From contig JADJVX010000018.1 in NCBI GenBank assembly GCA_016710385.1, positions 802,435-866,434 on the forward strand: 64,000 bases of DNA, written 5' to 3'. The notes under the pieces were generated by a model. It searched no databases. It worked only from the letters and a program-made list of their open reading frames with translations, and was not told the origin of the DNA. This document shows positions 1 through 8,493 of this stretch, one piece after another (within the stretch, counting starts at the first letter, position 1; each line of letters opens with the position of its first letter). The translations under genes were made by a program, and so were the position numbers. The stretch comes from Actinomycetales bacterium (GTDB taxonomy: Bacteria; Actinomycetota; Actinomycetes; Actinomycetales; Dermatophilaceae).

Positions 1-1862
1 TCGAGACCTTGCAGCGCGAAGGCATCCCGCTCCCGGGCCAGGTCGGCGACGTGGGTGAAGCTGCGAGGTTCGACGGCCATGGTCTGGATCGCTCCGCCCC
101 CGGCTTGCAGCACCCACGCCACCGGGCTGGACACCGAACGGTCCGGGTCGGCCGCGTCGAGAGCACGCACGACGAGCGCGGGGTCCTGGGTCGCCACTGA
201 CAGCACAGCCACCGCACCGGTCTCGATCCGCGCCCGGACCTCGCGGTTGCGGGCCGCCACGAGGGCCGCATCGGTCGCGAAGACGGCCAGGGAGGTGGCC
301 ACCGTGACGATCGCGACGATCCGGCGCACGGCCGGCCGACGCGCCACCTGGACTGCGGCGAGCGCTGCAACGGTCTGCCCGTCCTGCGCGGCACGGTCGC
401 CGAATCTGGCAGCCACGGGCGTGACGACGTGGGCGAGGGCCAGACCCACCGCCAGCGCAAGCAGGCCTGGGGTGGCGAGCGCAAGCGGTCCGGTCACGCT
501 GCCGGTGGCCAGGGCGAGCACGGCCGCGGCAGCCACCCCGATGACCAAAGCGTCCAGCAGGGCGACCGCATTGCCGTGACGCCTGGCCGGCACCCGCCGC
601 AACAGCTCGGAGACGGGCCGAGCCACGGTGGGTCGGACGACGACGGCTACGGCGAGTACCCCGATCGCGGCGCCCAGGAGTGCCGCGACGACGGCCGTCC
701 AGGGCACTTCGACGGGCAGCGGTTGGGGCAGCCAGATGCGGCGCAAGAGGGCGTCGGTGCCCACCGCGACCAGCAGGCCGACCGGGGCCCCGCCGAGCAC
801 GGCGGACCCGAGCTCGGCTACGACGAGCCACGCAGCACTCGTCCCGCTGCGACCCCGAAGCCGGGCCAGGGCGATCTCCTGGCGGCGTTGCTCGACCGCC
901 GATCCAGCAACCAGGCCCAGGACCACCACGGCGAGCAACGCCAACTGGGCCATGAGCAGCGGGACGATGAGCCGCACCTGCCGCTGACCCTCGAGGACGT
1001 CGTCGGCCAGCTCGCCGATCGCCGAGCGAACGGTGAGCCGCGGTTGGGCCCGCAAACCGGCGTCGGCCGCGGCGCTGACTAACGGGCGCAGGCGGTCCAG
1101 GCCCTCCAGCAAGAGCGCCGAGCGATCGAGCCGGAAGACGACCGTGAGCACCGAGTAGCGCCAGCCGCGCCCCTGCGTGTCGGCGGGGTGCTCGGAGAAG
1201 GTGGCCGGGACCGTGACGAACGCATCCAGCAGTGGCGTGCCATCCGGGTCCAGGGCGCTGCTGCCGGCCCGACCGTCGAGCCGAATGCGGAGCCAATGCG
1301 TGGCATCGGGCACCTGGGTGTAGGTGCCCACGATCGTCATCAGTTGTCCGGACACCGGTGCCGTCTGGGCCTCTGGACGCACTTCCCGGGCATCGAGCAG
1401 CTGCCCGACCTGCCACTGCTGGAAGCGCGCTTCCGCAGTGGAGACCAGCACCTCGTATGCCGTGCTCGGGCACCGCCCCGCATCGATGGTGAGGCCGGCG
1501 CACACCTCGGTGGCGGCATACATAGCCGGCGTGGCCGGGCCGAGGCGGCTGGCGACCCGCACGGTGCCCGACCACAGCTCACTGCCGGAGTCGTAGATCG
1601 CGGCCAGCTCGCGCGGGAAGGCATGACGGGCAGCCTCGGTCGACGGGACTGCGCCGCCGCCCGCCCGCGAAGGGGATATCTCGATCGTCGTGGCGGCGAC
1701 CGGCGCCCGGTCCAGCGCCCCCCGCAGCAGGCCGAGTTCCAGCGACCGGGCGTAGAGGGGGGCGAAGGCCACCGCCCCGACGACCAGCGCGGACAGCAGC
1801 GCCAGCAGGATCGCCTGACCGGGTCGATAGCGCAGCGCTGCGCTGGTGGGAGCCGGAATCAC
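1..1862 (-). CDS. FtsX-like ABC transporter permease, C-terminus outside window
   Basis: The frame is open from a GTG at 1862 to the window edge, giving the first 620 residues; the C-terminus lies to the left. Seen: an N-terminal hydrophobic helix (about residues 14-36), then a large polar extracytoplasmic part of roughly 250 residues, then a helix near 295-318 followed by RRQEIALARLRGRS, a sequence typical of the cytoplasmic edge of FtsX/MacB-type permeases. At least four more hydrophobic stretches follow. Such proteins are the membrane half of ABC systems that export or extract lipids, peptides or lipoproteins; the substrate cannot be told. The start sits 41 bases after the glgX stop, preceded by an AG-rich ribosome site (GGAAGAGG). 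The ATPase partner is not in view. The family call is good, the function is inferred. Confidence 0.72.
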   Translation of the reverse strand, partial: MIPAPTSAALRYRPGQAILLALLSALVVGAVAFAPLYARSLELGLLRGALDRAPVAATTIEISPSRAGGGAVPSTEAARHAFPRELAAIYDSGSELWSGTVRVASRLGPATPAMYAATEVCAGLTIDAGRCPSTAYEVLVSTAEARFQQWQVGQLLDAREVRPEAQTAPVSGQLMTIVGTYTQVPDATHWLRIRLDGRAGSSALDPDGTPLLDAFVTVPATFSEHPADTQGRGWRYSVLTVVFRLDRSALLLEGLDRLRPLVSAAADAGLRAQPRLTVRSAIGELADDVLEGQRQVRLIVPLLMAQLALLAVVVLGLVAGSAVEQRRQEIALARLRGRSGTSAAWLVVAELGSAVLGGAPVGLLVAVGTDALLRRIWLPQPLPVEVPWTAVVAALLGAAIGVLAVAVVVRPTVARPVSELLRRVPARRHGNAVALLDALVIGVAAAAVLALATGSVTGPLALATPGLLALAVGLALAHVVTPVAARFGDRAAQDGQTVAALAAVQVARRPAVRRIVAIVTVATSLAVFATDAALVAARNREVRARIETGAVAVLSVATQDPALVVRALDAADPDRSVSSPVAWVLQAGGGAIQTMAVEPRSFTHVADLARERDAFALQGL

Positions 1863-1902
1863 CCCATCACCGCCTCTTCCCGGGCGCTGCGCCGCACGGC
1901 CA

Positions 1903-4047
1903 TCAGGGCCCAGGTGCCGACGCGACCGTGCCGCACAGCAGGACGATGCTGCGCGGGGCCACGGTCAGCGATCCCCCTGCCGAGACCGACGCCGGCCCGG
2001 TGCGCGGCGCTGCCGACGTGTCGAGCACGGTGTCCCAGGACGGCCCATAGCTCACATCGGGCACGTGGAAGTCGATGGCTTCGTCGTGGGCGTTGAACAT
2101 CACGAGGAACGAGTCGTCGACAATCCGCCGGCCGCGCCGGTCGAGCTCGGGGATGGCCTGCCCGTTGAGGAAGACCATGACGCTCTTGGCGAAGCCGTTG
2201 GCCCAGCTCGCTTCATCCATGTGGGTGCCGTCCGGTTCGAACCACGCGATATCGCCGATCTCACTCTCCCCGCCATGGTCAGCGCTGCCCGCGAAGAAGC
2301 GCCGCCGACGGAAGACCGGGTGCTCGCGTCGCAGGGCGACCACCGACCGAGTGAACTCCAACAGCCGCGACCCGGCCTCGTCGAGCGCCCAGTCGACCCA
2401 CGACAGCTCGTTGTCCTGGCAGTAGACGTTGTTGTTGCCCTGTTGCGTGCGGCCGAGTTCGTCGCCGTGGGCGATCATCGGAACGCCCTGCGAGAGAAGC
2501 AGAGTCGTGAGGAAGTTGCGCTGTTGACGAGCTCGCAGCTCGAGCACCTGCGGGTCGTCGGTCGGGCCCTCCGCCCCGCAATTCCAGGACCGGTTGTGGC
2601 TCTCGCCGTCACGATTGCCCTCGCCGTTGGCGTCGTTGCGCTTGTCGTTGTAGGACACCAGATCGCGCAAGGTGAAACCGTCGTGGGCGACGACAAAGTT
2701 GACCGACGCGACCGGCCGGCGACCCGAGTGGGCATAGAGGTCGGAGGACCCAGTGAAACGTGAGGCGAACTCCCCGAGCGTGGCGGGCTCACCTCGCCAG
2801 AAGTCGCGCACGGTGTCGCGATACTTCCCGTTCCACTCGGTCCACAACGGGGGAAACCCGCCCACCTGATAGCCCCCGTCGCCGAGGTCCCATGGCTCGG
2901 CGATGAGCTTGACCTGGCTGACGACCGGGTCTTGCTGAATGAGGTCGAAGAAGGCCGACAGCTTGTCGACCTCGTGGAACTGCCGCGCCAGCGTCGCCGC
3001 GAGGTCGAAACGGAACCCGTCGACTCGCATGTCGCTCACCCAGTAGCGCAGCGAGTCCATGATGAGTTGCAGCACATGGGGGTTGCGCATGAGCAACGAA
3101 TTGCCGGTGCCGGTCGTGTCGTAGTAGTGACCGGGATCGCCGTTGACCAGGCGGTAGTAGGCCGCGTTGTCGATGCCACGAAAGGCCAGGGTTGGGCCCA
3201 GGTGATTGCCCTCGGCGGTGTGGTTGTAGACGACGTCGAGGATCACCTCGATATCGGCCTCGTGCAACGCCTTGACCATCGTCTTGAACTCGGCGACCTG
3301 CTGGCCCCGGGTGCCGTTCGCGGCATACCCGTTGTGCGGCGCGAGGAAGCCGATCGTGTTGTAGCCCCAGTAGTTGCGTAATCCCTTGTCCAGCAAGGTG
3401 AAATCCTGGACGAACTGGTGCACGGGCATGAGTTCCAGCGCCGTGATCCCCAGGTCGGTGAGGTGCGAGATCGTCGCGGGGTGGGCGATACCGGCATACG
3501 TGCCGCGGATCTCCGGCGGCACGTCCGGGTGCAGCATGGTCAGGCCCTTGACGTGCGCCTCGTAGATGACCGAGTCGTGGTATTCGTGTCCCGGGGCGCG
3601 GTCCTTGCCCCAGTCGAAGTAGGGGTTGACGACGACCGACAACAGCGTGTGCCCGAGGCTGTCGAGTTCGTTGAGGGTCGGGGACAGTCCGCCGAGCGGG
3701 TCATCGAAGCGATAGCCGAACAACGACGGGTCACCCTTCATCTCCCCGTCGATGGCCTTGGCGTAAGGGTCCAGCAGCAGCTTGGCCGGGTTGCAGCGGG
3801 CGCCGGTCGCCGGATCGTAGGGGCCGGAGACCCGGAAGCCGTAGCGCTGCCCCGGCTGCACCCCCGGCAGGTAGACGTGCCAGACGAATGCGTCGTGCTC
3901 GGGCATCACCACCCGGGTCTCGGTGCCGTCGTCGTTGACCAGACACAGCTCGACGCGGCTGGCGACCTCGGAGAACACCGCGAAGTTGACGCCGGTGCCG
4001 TCGTAGGTCGCACCGAGCGGGTAGGGCTTGCCTGGCCAGATCTGCAT
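1903..4047 (-). CDS. glgX: Glycogen debranching enzyme GlgX
   Basis: Isoamylase-type GH13 enzyme that cleaves alpha-1,6 branches of phosphorylase-trimmed glycogen in the cytoplasm. The 714-residue product opens with MQIWPGKPYPLGATYDG, the usual GlgX N-terminus (CBM48 region to about 130), followed by the catalytic barrel. The nucleophile is D348 in DGFRFDLA, the acid/base is E384 in IAEPWDLG, and the third carboxylate lies in VAHDGFTLRD (D456). I chose the ATG at 4047 because GAAGG precedes it and the homology begins there; an in-frame GTG at 4071 would add eight residues. No other glycogen genes are in the window. It is followed closely by the FtsX-like permease gene, so the two may share a transcript. 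Confidence 0.95.
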   Translation of the reverse strand: MQIWPGKPYPLGATYDGTGVNFAVFSEVASRVELCLVNDDGTETRVVMPEHDAFVWHVYLPGVQPGQRYGFRVSGPYDPATGARCNPAKLLLDPYAKAIDGEMKGDPSLFGYRFDDPLGGLSPTLNELDSLGHTLLSVVVNPYFDWGKDRAPGHEYHDSVIYEAHVKGLTMLHPDVPPEIRGTYAGIAHPATISHLTDLGITALELMPVHQFVQDFTLLDKGLRNYWGYNTIGFLAPHNGYAANGTRGQQVAEFKTMVKALHEADIEVILDVVYNHTAEGNHLGPTLAFRGIDNAAYYRLVNGDPGHYYDTTGTGNSLLMRNPHVLQLIMDSLRYWVSDMRVDGFRFDLAATLARQFHEVDKLSAFFDLIQQDPVVSQVKLIAEPWDLGDGGYQVGGFPPLWTEWNGKYRDTVRDFWRGEPATLGEFASRFTGSSDLYAHSGRRPVASVNFVVAHDGFTLRDLVSYNDKRNDANGEGNRDGESHNRSWNCGAEGPTDDPQVLELRARQQRNFLTTLLLSQGVPMIAHGDELGRTQQGNNNVYCQDNELSWVDWALDEAGSRLLEFTRSVVALRREHPVFRRRRFFAGSADHGGESEIGDIAWFEPDGTHMDEASWANGFAKSVMVFLNGQAIPELDRRGRRIVDDSFLVMFNAHDEAIDFHVPDVSYGPSWDTVLDTSAAPRTGPASVSAGGSLTVAPRSIVLLCGTVASAPGP

Positions 4048-4205
4048 CGCTGCCTTCACACTCGCGTTCACACGTCACAGGGATGAGGACGAGAGGGTAT
4101 GCCGTTCGGTCGGCTCCCGGCCTCCCCGCCGAACCAGGCCATCCTGCCAGCTACCCCGGGCGCGCACCCAACCTTGCGAGGCACATCGGCGGCCTCGGGC
4201 AGGGC

Positions 4206-5168
4206 TCAGGAGAGCTGGGCGAGGATGTCGTCGGCCGCGGCGTAGGGGTCGATCCGACCCTCGACCACGGCAGCGGCGTTGTCGTCGAGCCCGTGTCCGG
4301 CCCGCAGATCACCCATCCGCGCCCGGAGCGCCGCCAGCGCGATGGACTCGATCTCGTCGGCGGCCCGCTTGAGCCGGCGCAGCCGGAGGGTGCCTGTGGC
4401 GTCGAGCCAGCCCTGGTGCTTGTCCAGTGCCTCCATCACGTCATCGACGCCTTCACCGCGGGCCGCGACCGTCTTGACGACCGGTGGCCGCCATAGCCCC
4501 GGCTCGGTGCGGTCCCCGAGCGAGATCATGTGCCGCAGATCGCGCACCGTGGCATCGGCGCCGTCACGGTCGGCCTTGTTGACGACGAAGACATCGCCGA
4601 TCTCGAGGATGCCGGCCTTCGCCGCCTGGATGCCGTCGCCCATCCCCGGCGCGAGCAGCACGATCGTCGTGTCGGCCAGCCCGGCGATCTCGACCTCGGA
4701 CTGCCCGACCCCGACGGTCTCCACGAGCACGACGTCACACCCGGCGGCGTCGAGCACCCGGATGGCCTGCGGCGTGGTCCACGACAGGCCGCCGAGGTGC
4801 CCACGGGAGGCCATCGACCGGATGTAGACCTCCGGGTCGAGCGCGTGGTCCTGCATCCGCACTCGGTCACCGAGCAACGCTCCACCGGAGAACGGCGAGG
4901 ACGGGTCGACCGCGAGGATGCCCACCCGCTGCCCCCGGGCCCGGAAGGCCGCGACCAGCGCATTTGTCGAGGTCGACTTGCCGACCCCGGGCGAACCGGT
5001 GATGCCGATGACGTATGCCGTGCCGGTGTGCGGCGCGAGCGCCGCCATCACCTCGCGCAACGCAGGGTGGGCGTCCTCGACCAGGGAGATGAGCCGCGCC
5101 ACCGCGCGCGGTTTGCCCTCGCGAGCGGCGCTGACGAGAGCTGGGACGTCGACCGGGCGGGGCGGCAT
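4206..5168 (-). CDS. meaB: MeaB/ArgK-type GTPase chaperone of acyl-CoA mutases
   Basis: P-loop G3E-family GTPase that guards and reloads adenosylcobalamin-dependent acyl-CoA mutases (methylmalonyl- or ethylmalonyl-CoA mutase). Seen in 320 residues: Walker A GSPGVGKST near residue 58, the DPSSPFSGGALLGDR block, VETVGVGQSE (switch II region), NKAD for guanine recognition near 197, and a C-terminal helical arm. This is the standard length of the family. It lies upstream of the cobalamin-dependent mutase meaA (20-22 kb) and near the acyl-CoA genes that follow, which fits service to MeaA. The gene ends 158 bases upstream of glgX. Which mutase it serves is inferred, since a methylmalonyl-CoA mutase could be elsewhere in the genome. 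Confidence 0.9.
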   Translation of the reverse strand: MPPRPVDVPALVSAAREGKPRAVARLISLVEDAHPALREVMAALAPHTGTAYVIGITGSPGVGKSTSTNALVAAFRARGQRVGILAVDPSSPFSGGALLGDRVRMQDHALDPEVYIRSMASRGHLGGLSWTTPQAIRVLDAAGCDVVLVETVGVGQSEVEIAGLADTTIVLLAPGMGDGIQAAKAGILEIGDVFVVNKADRDGADATVRDLRHMISLGDRTEPGLWRPPVVKTVAARGEGVDDVMEALDKHQGWLDATGTLRLRRLKRAADEIESIALAALRARMGDLRAGHGLDDNAAAVVEGRIDPYAAADDILAQLS

Positions 5169-5210
5169 ACCCGTCCTTTCCGTGGAGCGAATCGGGGCGA
5201 GCGAGGCAGA

Positions 5211-5261
5211 CTGGCGTCCTGCCCCCCGGCCTCGGATGAGGCGCGAGCGGCAGGACGCCAG
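5211..5261. terminator. Hairpin after the acetyltransferase gene
   Basis: A 13-bp perfect inverted repeat (CTGGCGTCCTGCC at 5211-5223 and its complement at 5249-5261) encloses a smaller GCCTC/GAGGC stem. It lies in the 102-base gap between the thiolase stop and the meaB start, where a terminator or attenuator of the minus-strand transcript is expected. No T-run follows. Confidence 0.5.
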
Positions 5262-5270
5262 CGTATGCCG

Positions 5271-6467
5271 TCAGGCCTTGGGGACCCGGATGATGAGCGC
5301 GTCACCCTGTCCGCCGCCACCGCACAATGCGGCTGCGCCGACGCCGCCACCGCGACGCTTGAGCTCGAGGGCCAGGTGCAGGACGATCCGGGCGCCGGAC
5401 ATGCCGACCGGGTGACCCATGGCGATCGCACCACCGTTGACGTTGACCTTGTCCGGGTCGACGCCCAGCTCCTTGGTGGAGGCCAGGCCCACGGCCGCAA
5501 AGGCCTCGTTGAGTTCGAGCAGGTCAAGGTCGGCAGGCGTGATGCCCTCCTTGGCGCAGGCCTTTCGCACCGCGACGGCCGGCTGCGACTGCAGGCTCGA
5601 ATCCGGCCCGGCGACCCAGCCGGCAGCACCGATCTCGGCGAGCCACGCAAGGCCGAGCTCCTCGGCCTTGGCCTTGCTCATGACGACCACGGCTGCGGCC
5701 CCGTCGGAGATCTGCGAGGCGGAGCCGGCGGTGATGGTGCCGTCCTTGCGGAAGGCCGGGCGCAGCCCCGCGAGCGACTCGGCGGTCGTCGCCGCACGCA
5801 CTCCCTCGTCGGCCTTGAACGCGATGGGGTCGCCCTTGCGCTGCGGGATCATCACCGGCACGACCTCGTCGTCGAAGAGCCCGTCGGCCCAGGCCTTGGC
5901 GGCCAGCTGGTGGCTGCGCGCGGAGAAGGCGTCCTGCTCGGCCCGGCTGAACTCGCGGTCGCCCTCGTTGGCCGACTCGGTGAGGTTGCCCATGCCCTGG
6001 TCGGTGTAGACGTCCCACAATGCGTCGTAGTCCATGTGGTCGCGCATCTTGACCGTGCCGTATTTGTAGCCCTCGCGGCTCTTCTCCAGCAGGTGCGGCG
6101 CGTTGGTCATCGACTCCATCCCACCGGCCACGACGACCTCGCATTCGCCGGCGCGGATGAGCTGGTCGGCCATGGCGATGGCGTTGATGCCGGACAGGCA
6201 CACCTTGTTGATCGTGATCGACGGGACGTCCATGGGGATGCCGCCCTTGACCGCGGCCTGACGCGCGGTGATCTGGCCGCAACCGGCCTGCAGCACATGG
6301 CCCATGACGACGTAGTCGACCTGGTCTCCGGTGATGCCGGCCTTCTCCAAGGCCCCCTTGATCGCCACCCCGCCGAGGTCGGTGGCCGAGAAGTCCTTGA
6401 GGGAGCCGAGCAAGCGGCCCATGCCGGTGCGGGCACCGGCGACGATGACGGATGTGGTCGTGCTCAT
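5271..6467 (-). CDS. Acetyl-CoA C-acetyltransferase (thiolase)
   Basis: Biosynthetic-type thiolase that condenses two acetyl-CoA to acetoacetyl-CoA or runs the reverse. The 398 residues match the family length. Catalytic elements are visible: the nucleophile Cys in INKVCLSGINAI (about residue 90), NEAFAAV, the His in GGAIAMGHPVG, and the second Cys in ALCGGGGQGDA near the C-terminus. Together with the 3-hydroxybutyryl-CoA dehydrogenase, crotonyl-CoA carboxylase/reductase, epimerase and mutase in the next 16 kb it would provide the entry step of the ethylmalonyl-CoA pathway. It is transcribed divergently from the epimerase gene across a 197-base gap. A role in polyhydroxybutyrate or fatty acid turnover is also possible. 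Confidence 0.93.
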   Translation of the reverse strand: MSTTTSVIVAGARTGMGRLLGSLKDFSATDLGGVAIKGALEKAGITGDQVDYVVMGHVLQAGCGQITARQAAVKGGIPMDVPSITINKVCLSGINAIAMADQLIRAGECEVVVAGGMESMTNAPHLLEKSREGYKYGTVKMRDHMDYDALWDVYTDQGMGNLTESANEGDREFSRAEQDAFSARSHQLAAKAWADGLFDDEVVPVMIPQRKGDPIAFKADEGVRAATTAESLAGLRPAFRKDGTITAGSASQISDGAAAVVVMSKAKAEELGLAWLAEIGAAGWVAGPDSSLQSQPAVAVRKACAKEGITPADLDLLELNEAFAAVGLASTKELGVDPDKVNVNGGAIAMGHPVGMSGARIVLHLALELKRRGGGVGAAALCGGGGQGDALIIRVPKA

Positions 6468-6651
6468 GTGGGACAGCCTCCAGTGCGTCGAGCGGGCGGA
6501 ACGGTCGTCCCTCCCACTGTATGGGCCCGGCCCGCTCCTGGGCAGGTCAGGAGTCCCCCACCCGAGCCCCGGACCGCGCGAGGGGACGTGGCGCGCGCCA
6601 CATCCGCGGACGGCATACGGTCTGGCACTGCCGCCGGTATGCCGTGCGGCC

Positions 6652-6657
6652 TAGGCT
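6652..6657 (+). promoter_or_regulatory. -10 box of a possibly leaderless transcript (epimerase)
   Basis: TAGGCT ends seven bases before the ATG at 6665, so transcription would begin at or next to the start codon. The same arrangement recurs at several other genes of the window. The CGGGAGC spacer could alternatively act as a weak ribosome site. Confidence 0.4.
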
Positions 6658-6664
6658 CGGGAGC

Positions 6665-7117
6665 ATGGACGCTGCCGCTGCCACCTCCGGCCCGCTCGCC
6701 GGACTGTTCACGATGATCGACCACGTCGGGATCGCGGTCGCCGACCTCGACGCCGCGATCGCGTTCTACCGCGACACCTATGGGATGACCTGCCTGCACG
6801 AGGAGGTCAACGAGGAGCAGGGTGTCCGCGAGGCGATGATGGCCGTCGGTGACTCCGGCTCGTGCATCCAGTTGCTCGCGCCGCTGCATGCCGACACGAC
6901 GATCGGGCGCTTCCTGGCCAAGTCCGGCCCCGGCATCCAGCAGATGGCCTACCGCGTCGTCGACATCGATGCCGTCTGCGCGACACTGCGCGAACGCGGG
7001 GTGCGACTGCTCTACGACCTGCCCAAGCGCGGCACGAGCAACAGCCGGGTCAACTTCATCCACCCCAAGGATGCCGGCGGGGTGCTCGTCGAGATCGTCG
7101 AACCCGCCGCCCACTGA
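6665..7117 (+). CDS. mce: Methylmalonyl-CoA / ethylmalonyl-CoA epimerase
   Basis: Small vicinal-oxygen-chelate (glyoxalase fold) enzyme that interconverts the 2R and 2S forms of methylmalonyl-CoA, and in the ethylmalonyl-CoA pathway also of ethylmalonyl-CoA. Seen in 150 residues: the opening IDHVGIAVADLDAAIAFYRD with the metal-binding His, VNEEQGVREAMM, the second half beginning IQQMAYRVVDIDA, and a C-terminal GGVLVEIVEP with the metal-binding Glu. Two copies of the beta-alpha-beta module fit the known length. The start at 6665 leaves a 16-residue extension before the conserved MIDHVG; the internal ATG at 6713 has no ribosome site. It is divergent from the thiolase and followed by a strong palindrome. 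Its position between meaB/thiolase and ccr supports the pathway assignment. Confidence 0.92.
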   Translation: MDAAAATSGPLAGLFTMIDHVGIAVADLDAAIAFYRDTYGMTCLHEEVNEEQGVREAMMAVGDSGSCIQLLAPLHADTTIGRFLAKSGPGIQQMAYRVVDIDAVCATLRERGVRLLYDLPKRGTSNSRVNFIHPKDAGGVLVEIVEPAAH

Positions 7118-7123
7118 CGTGGG

Positions 7124-7170
7124 GTGAGTGGAGACTTTCGCACCGGGTGCGTGCGAAAGTCTCCACTCAC
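7124..7170. repeat. Perfect 20-bp palindrome, copy 1, right end of AbiEi/DUF559 gene
   Basis: Two perfectly complementary 20-base arms, beginning GTGAGTGGAGA, flank a 7-base loop. The right arm contains the stop codon of the minus-strand AbiEi/DUF559 gene. It can serve as a two-way terminator between this gene and the epimerase gene. A diverged sister with the same arm and loop lengths lies at 8271-8317, on the other side of the gene. Confidence 0.75.
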
Positions 7171-8204
7171 CGGGTGCTCGTCCTGCGCACCACGCACTCG
7201 GTCCGCCGGCACGGTCGCGTCGCGCCGGTCCAGCCTCGAGCGCTCAGCACCTTCGCGAGGTCGGCGGCGAGTTCGCAGGGTTGGGTGGCCACATCGAGCC
7301 ATCCAGCGCGAACGGTCACCCAACCGCGTCCGGCGGCGCTCCGGTCTCGACGGGCATCCGCCAGCCGGCCCGCGCCTTCGTGCCCCAGCCGACCGTCGAG
7401 TTCCACGAGCACACCCCATTGCTCGTATGCCGCGTCGGCGCGCCACCCACGCCCGGCGTGGGCCATGACTTGGAGCCTCGGGGCGGGCAGACCGTGCGGG
7501 CGCACCACCTGACGCACGAACCGCACCTCGAGCGTGCTTTCGGCTCCGTCAGCCACGACCTGGAGAGCTGCGTCGAGCTCGCGGGTCCACCGATGGCCCT
7601 TTCTGGACCGCAACTCCGCCCTCAACCGCTCCGGGGTGGTGAGCTGGCGCTGGGTAGCTCGTGTGGCGAGCGCCACAGCCGCATCGAGAGAGACCGTTCT
7701 GGCGATGTCGATGACGGTCCGCTCGAGGCCGGTCCGCCACGGCCATGCGAAATCGTCCACGCTCACCAGCGCGGCATCCGACCGAATGATGACGACGCCG
7801 GTGGGGGCACAGACGCGGCGGTGCTGCGGGATGACGACGTGGACCAGCTGTGGCGGCGGGGCGAGCCCATAGAGGTGAGCCGCACTGGTGTGGGACAACG
7901 CTGCCCCGGAGCCCGCCGCCAGCAGAGCCGCGACGGCGAAGGTCGCCCATTCGCGACGTCCGGGCTGGGTGAGGTAGACGCCTCGGTGGAGCCGCACCCA
8001 CCGACCGGTCGCGACCAGCCCGTCGATCCGGCGCGCGGTGATGCCGCCCGCGAGCGATTGCGCCGTGGTCAGCACGCCGGACTGTTCCTCGGCCAGCCGC
8101 ATCACCTCGGAGCGAGACATCCGCGGCTTCCACATCGGCGCGCCACTCGGTGGGGCCATCCCCACGTCAGGGGACGACCAGCGCGGACGTGCAGGGTGGT
8201 TCAT
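7167..8204 (-). CDS. AbiEi-like antitoxin-domain protein with DUF559 nuclease-like end
   Basis: The 345-residue product has an N-terminal winged-helix-like part (about 30-100: SRSEVMRLAEEQSGVLTTAQ, then the LVATGRWVRLHRGVYL core) as in type IV toxin-antitoxin AbiEi proteins. A middle part follows, and the C-terminus carries ADAAYEQWGVLVELDGRLGH and a conserved arginine-rich helix as in DUF559, a PD-(D/E)XK Vsr-like endonuclease fold. Members are common as stand-alone genes in actinobacteria and their role is unproven; no AbiEii toxin gene lies beside it. The start is uncertain: the homology begins near residue 29, so an internal ATG around 8120 is equally possible. Related palindromes at both ends suggest it may move or be maintained as a unit. 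Family assignment is by my reading only. Confidence 0.72.
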   Translation of the reverse strand: MNHPARPRWSSPDVGMAPPSGAPMWKPRMSRSEVMRLAEEQSGVLTTAQSLAGGITARRIDGLVATGRWVRLHRGVYLTQPGRREWATFAVAALLAAGSGAALSHTSAAHLYGLAPPPQLVHVVIPQHRRVCAPTGVVIIRSDAALVSVDDFAWPWRTGLERTVIDIARTVSLDAAVALATRATQRQLTTPERLRAELRSRKGHRWTRELDAALQVVADGAESTLEVRFVRQVVRPHGLPAPRLQVMAHAGRGWRADAAYEQWGVLVELDGRLGHEGAGRLADARRDRSAAGRGWVTVRAGWLDVATQPCELAADLAKVLSARGWTGATRPCRRTECVVRRTSTR

Positions 8205-8270
8205 GGGTCCACGATGACCGCTGCGCGCCGGACCCGTCCCGCGCTATCCACAGGCCCGGCCCAGAGCCGC

Positions 8271-8317
8271 GTGAGTGGAGAGAAACGCACCGTGATCGTG
8301 CCAAACTCTCCACTCAC
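8271..8317. repeat. Imperfect palindrome, copy 2, left end of AbiEi/DUF559 gene
   Basis: It has 20-base arms and a 7-base loop, as in copy 1, with the same GTGAGTGGAGA...TCTCCACTCAC ends, but four mismatched positions in the middle of the stem. It lies 66 bases upstream of the AbiEi/DUF559 start and 177 bases before the ccr start. Confidence 0.65.
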
Positions 8318-8493
8318 GGGCCATTGCCGGGACGCTCTGAGACCACGGTGGGCAAGGTCACGGACGACCGCCGTGGTCGACTCGCGAACTCGCCAGTAAC
8401 GTCAAGAACGAGCCCCGAGCCCGTGACCGCTCCCCGCGCGCCGAGACGCCGTCCTGCCAGGGTCAGGGGCACTGTCGCAGAAAGGACGCCCAC

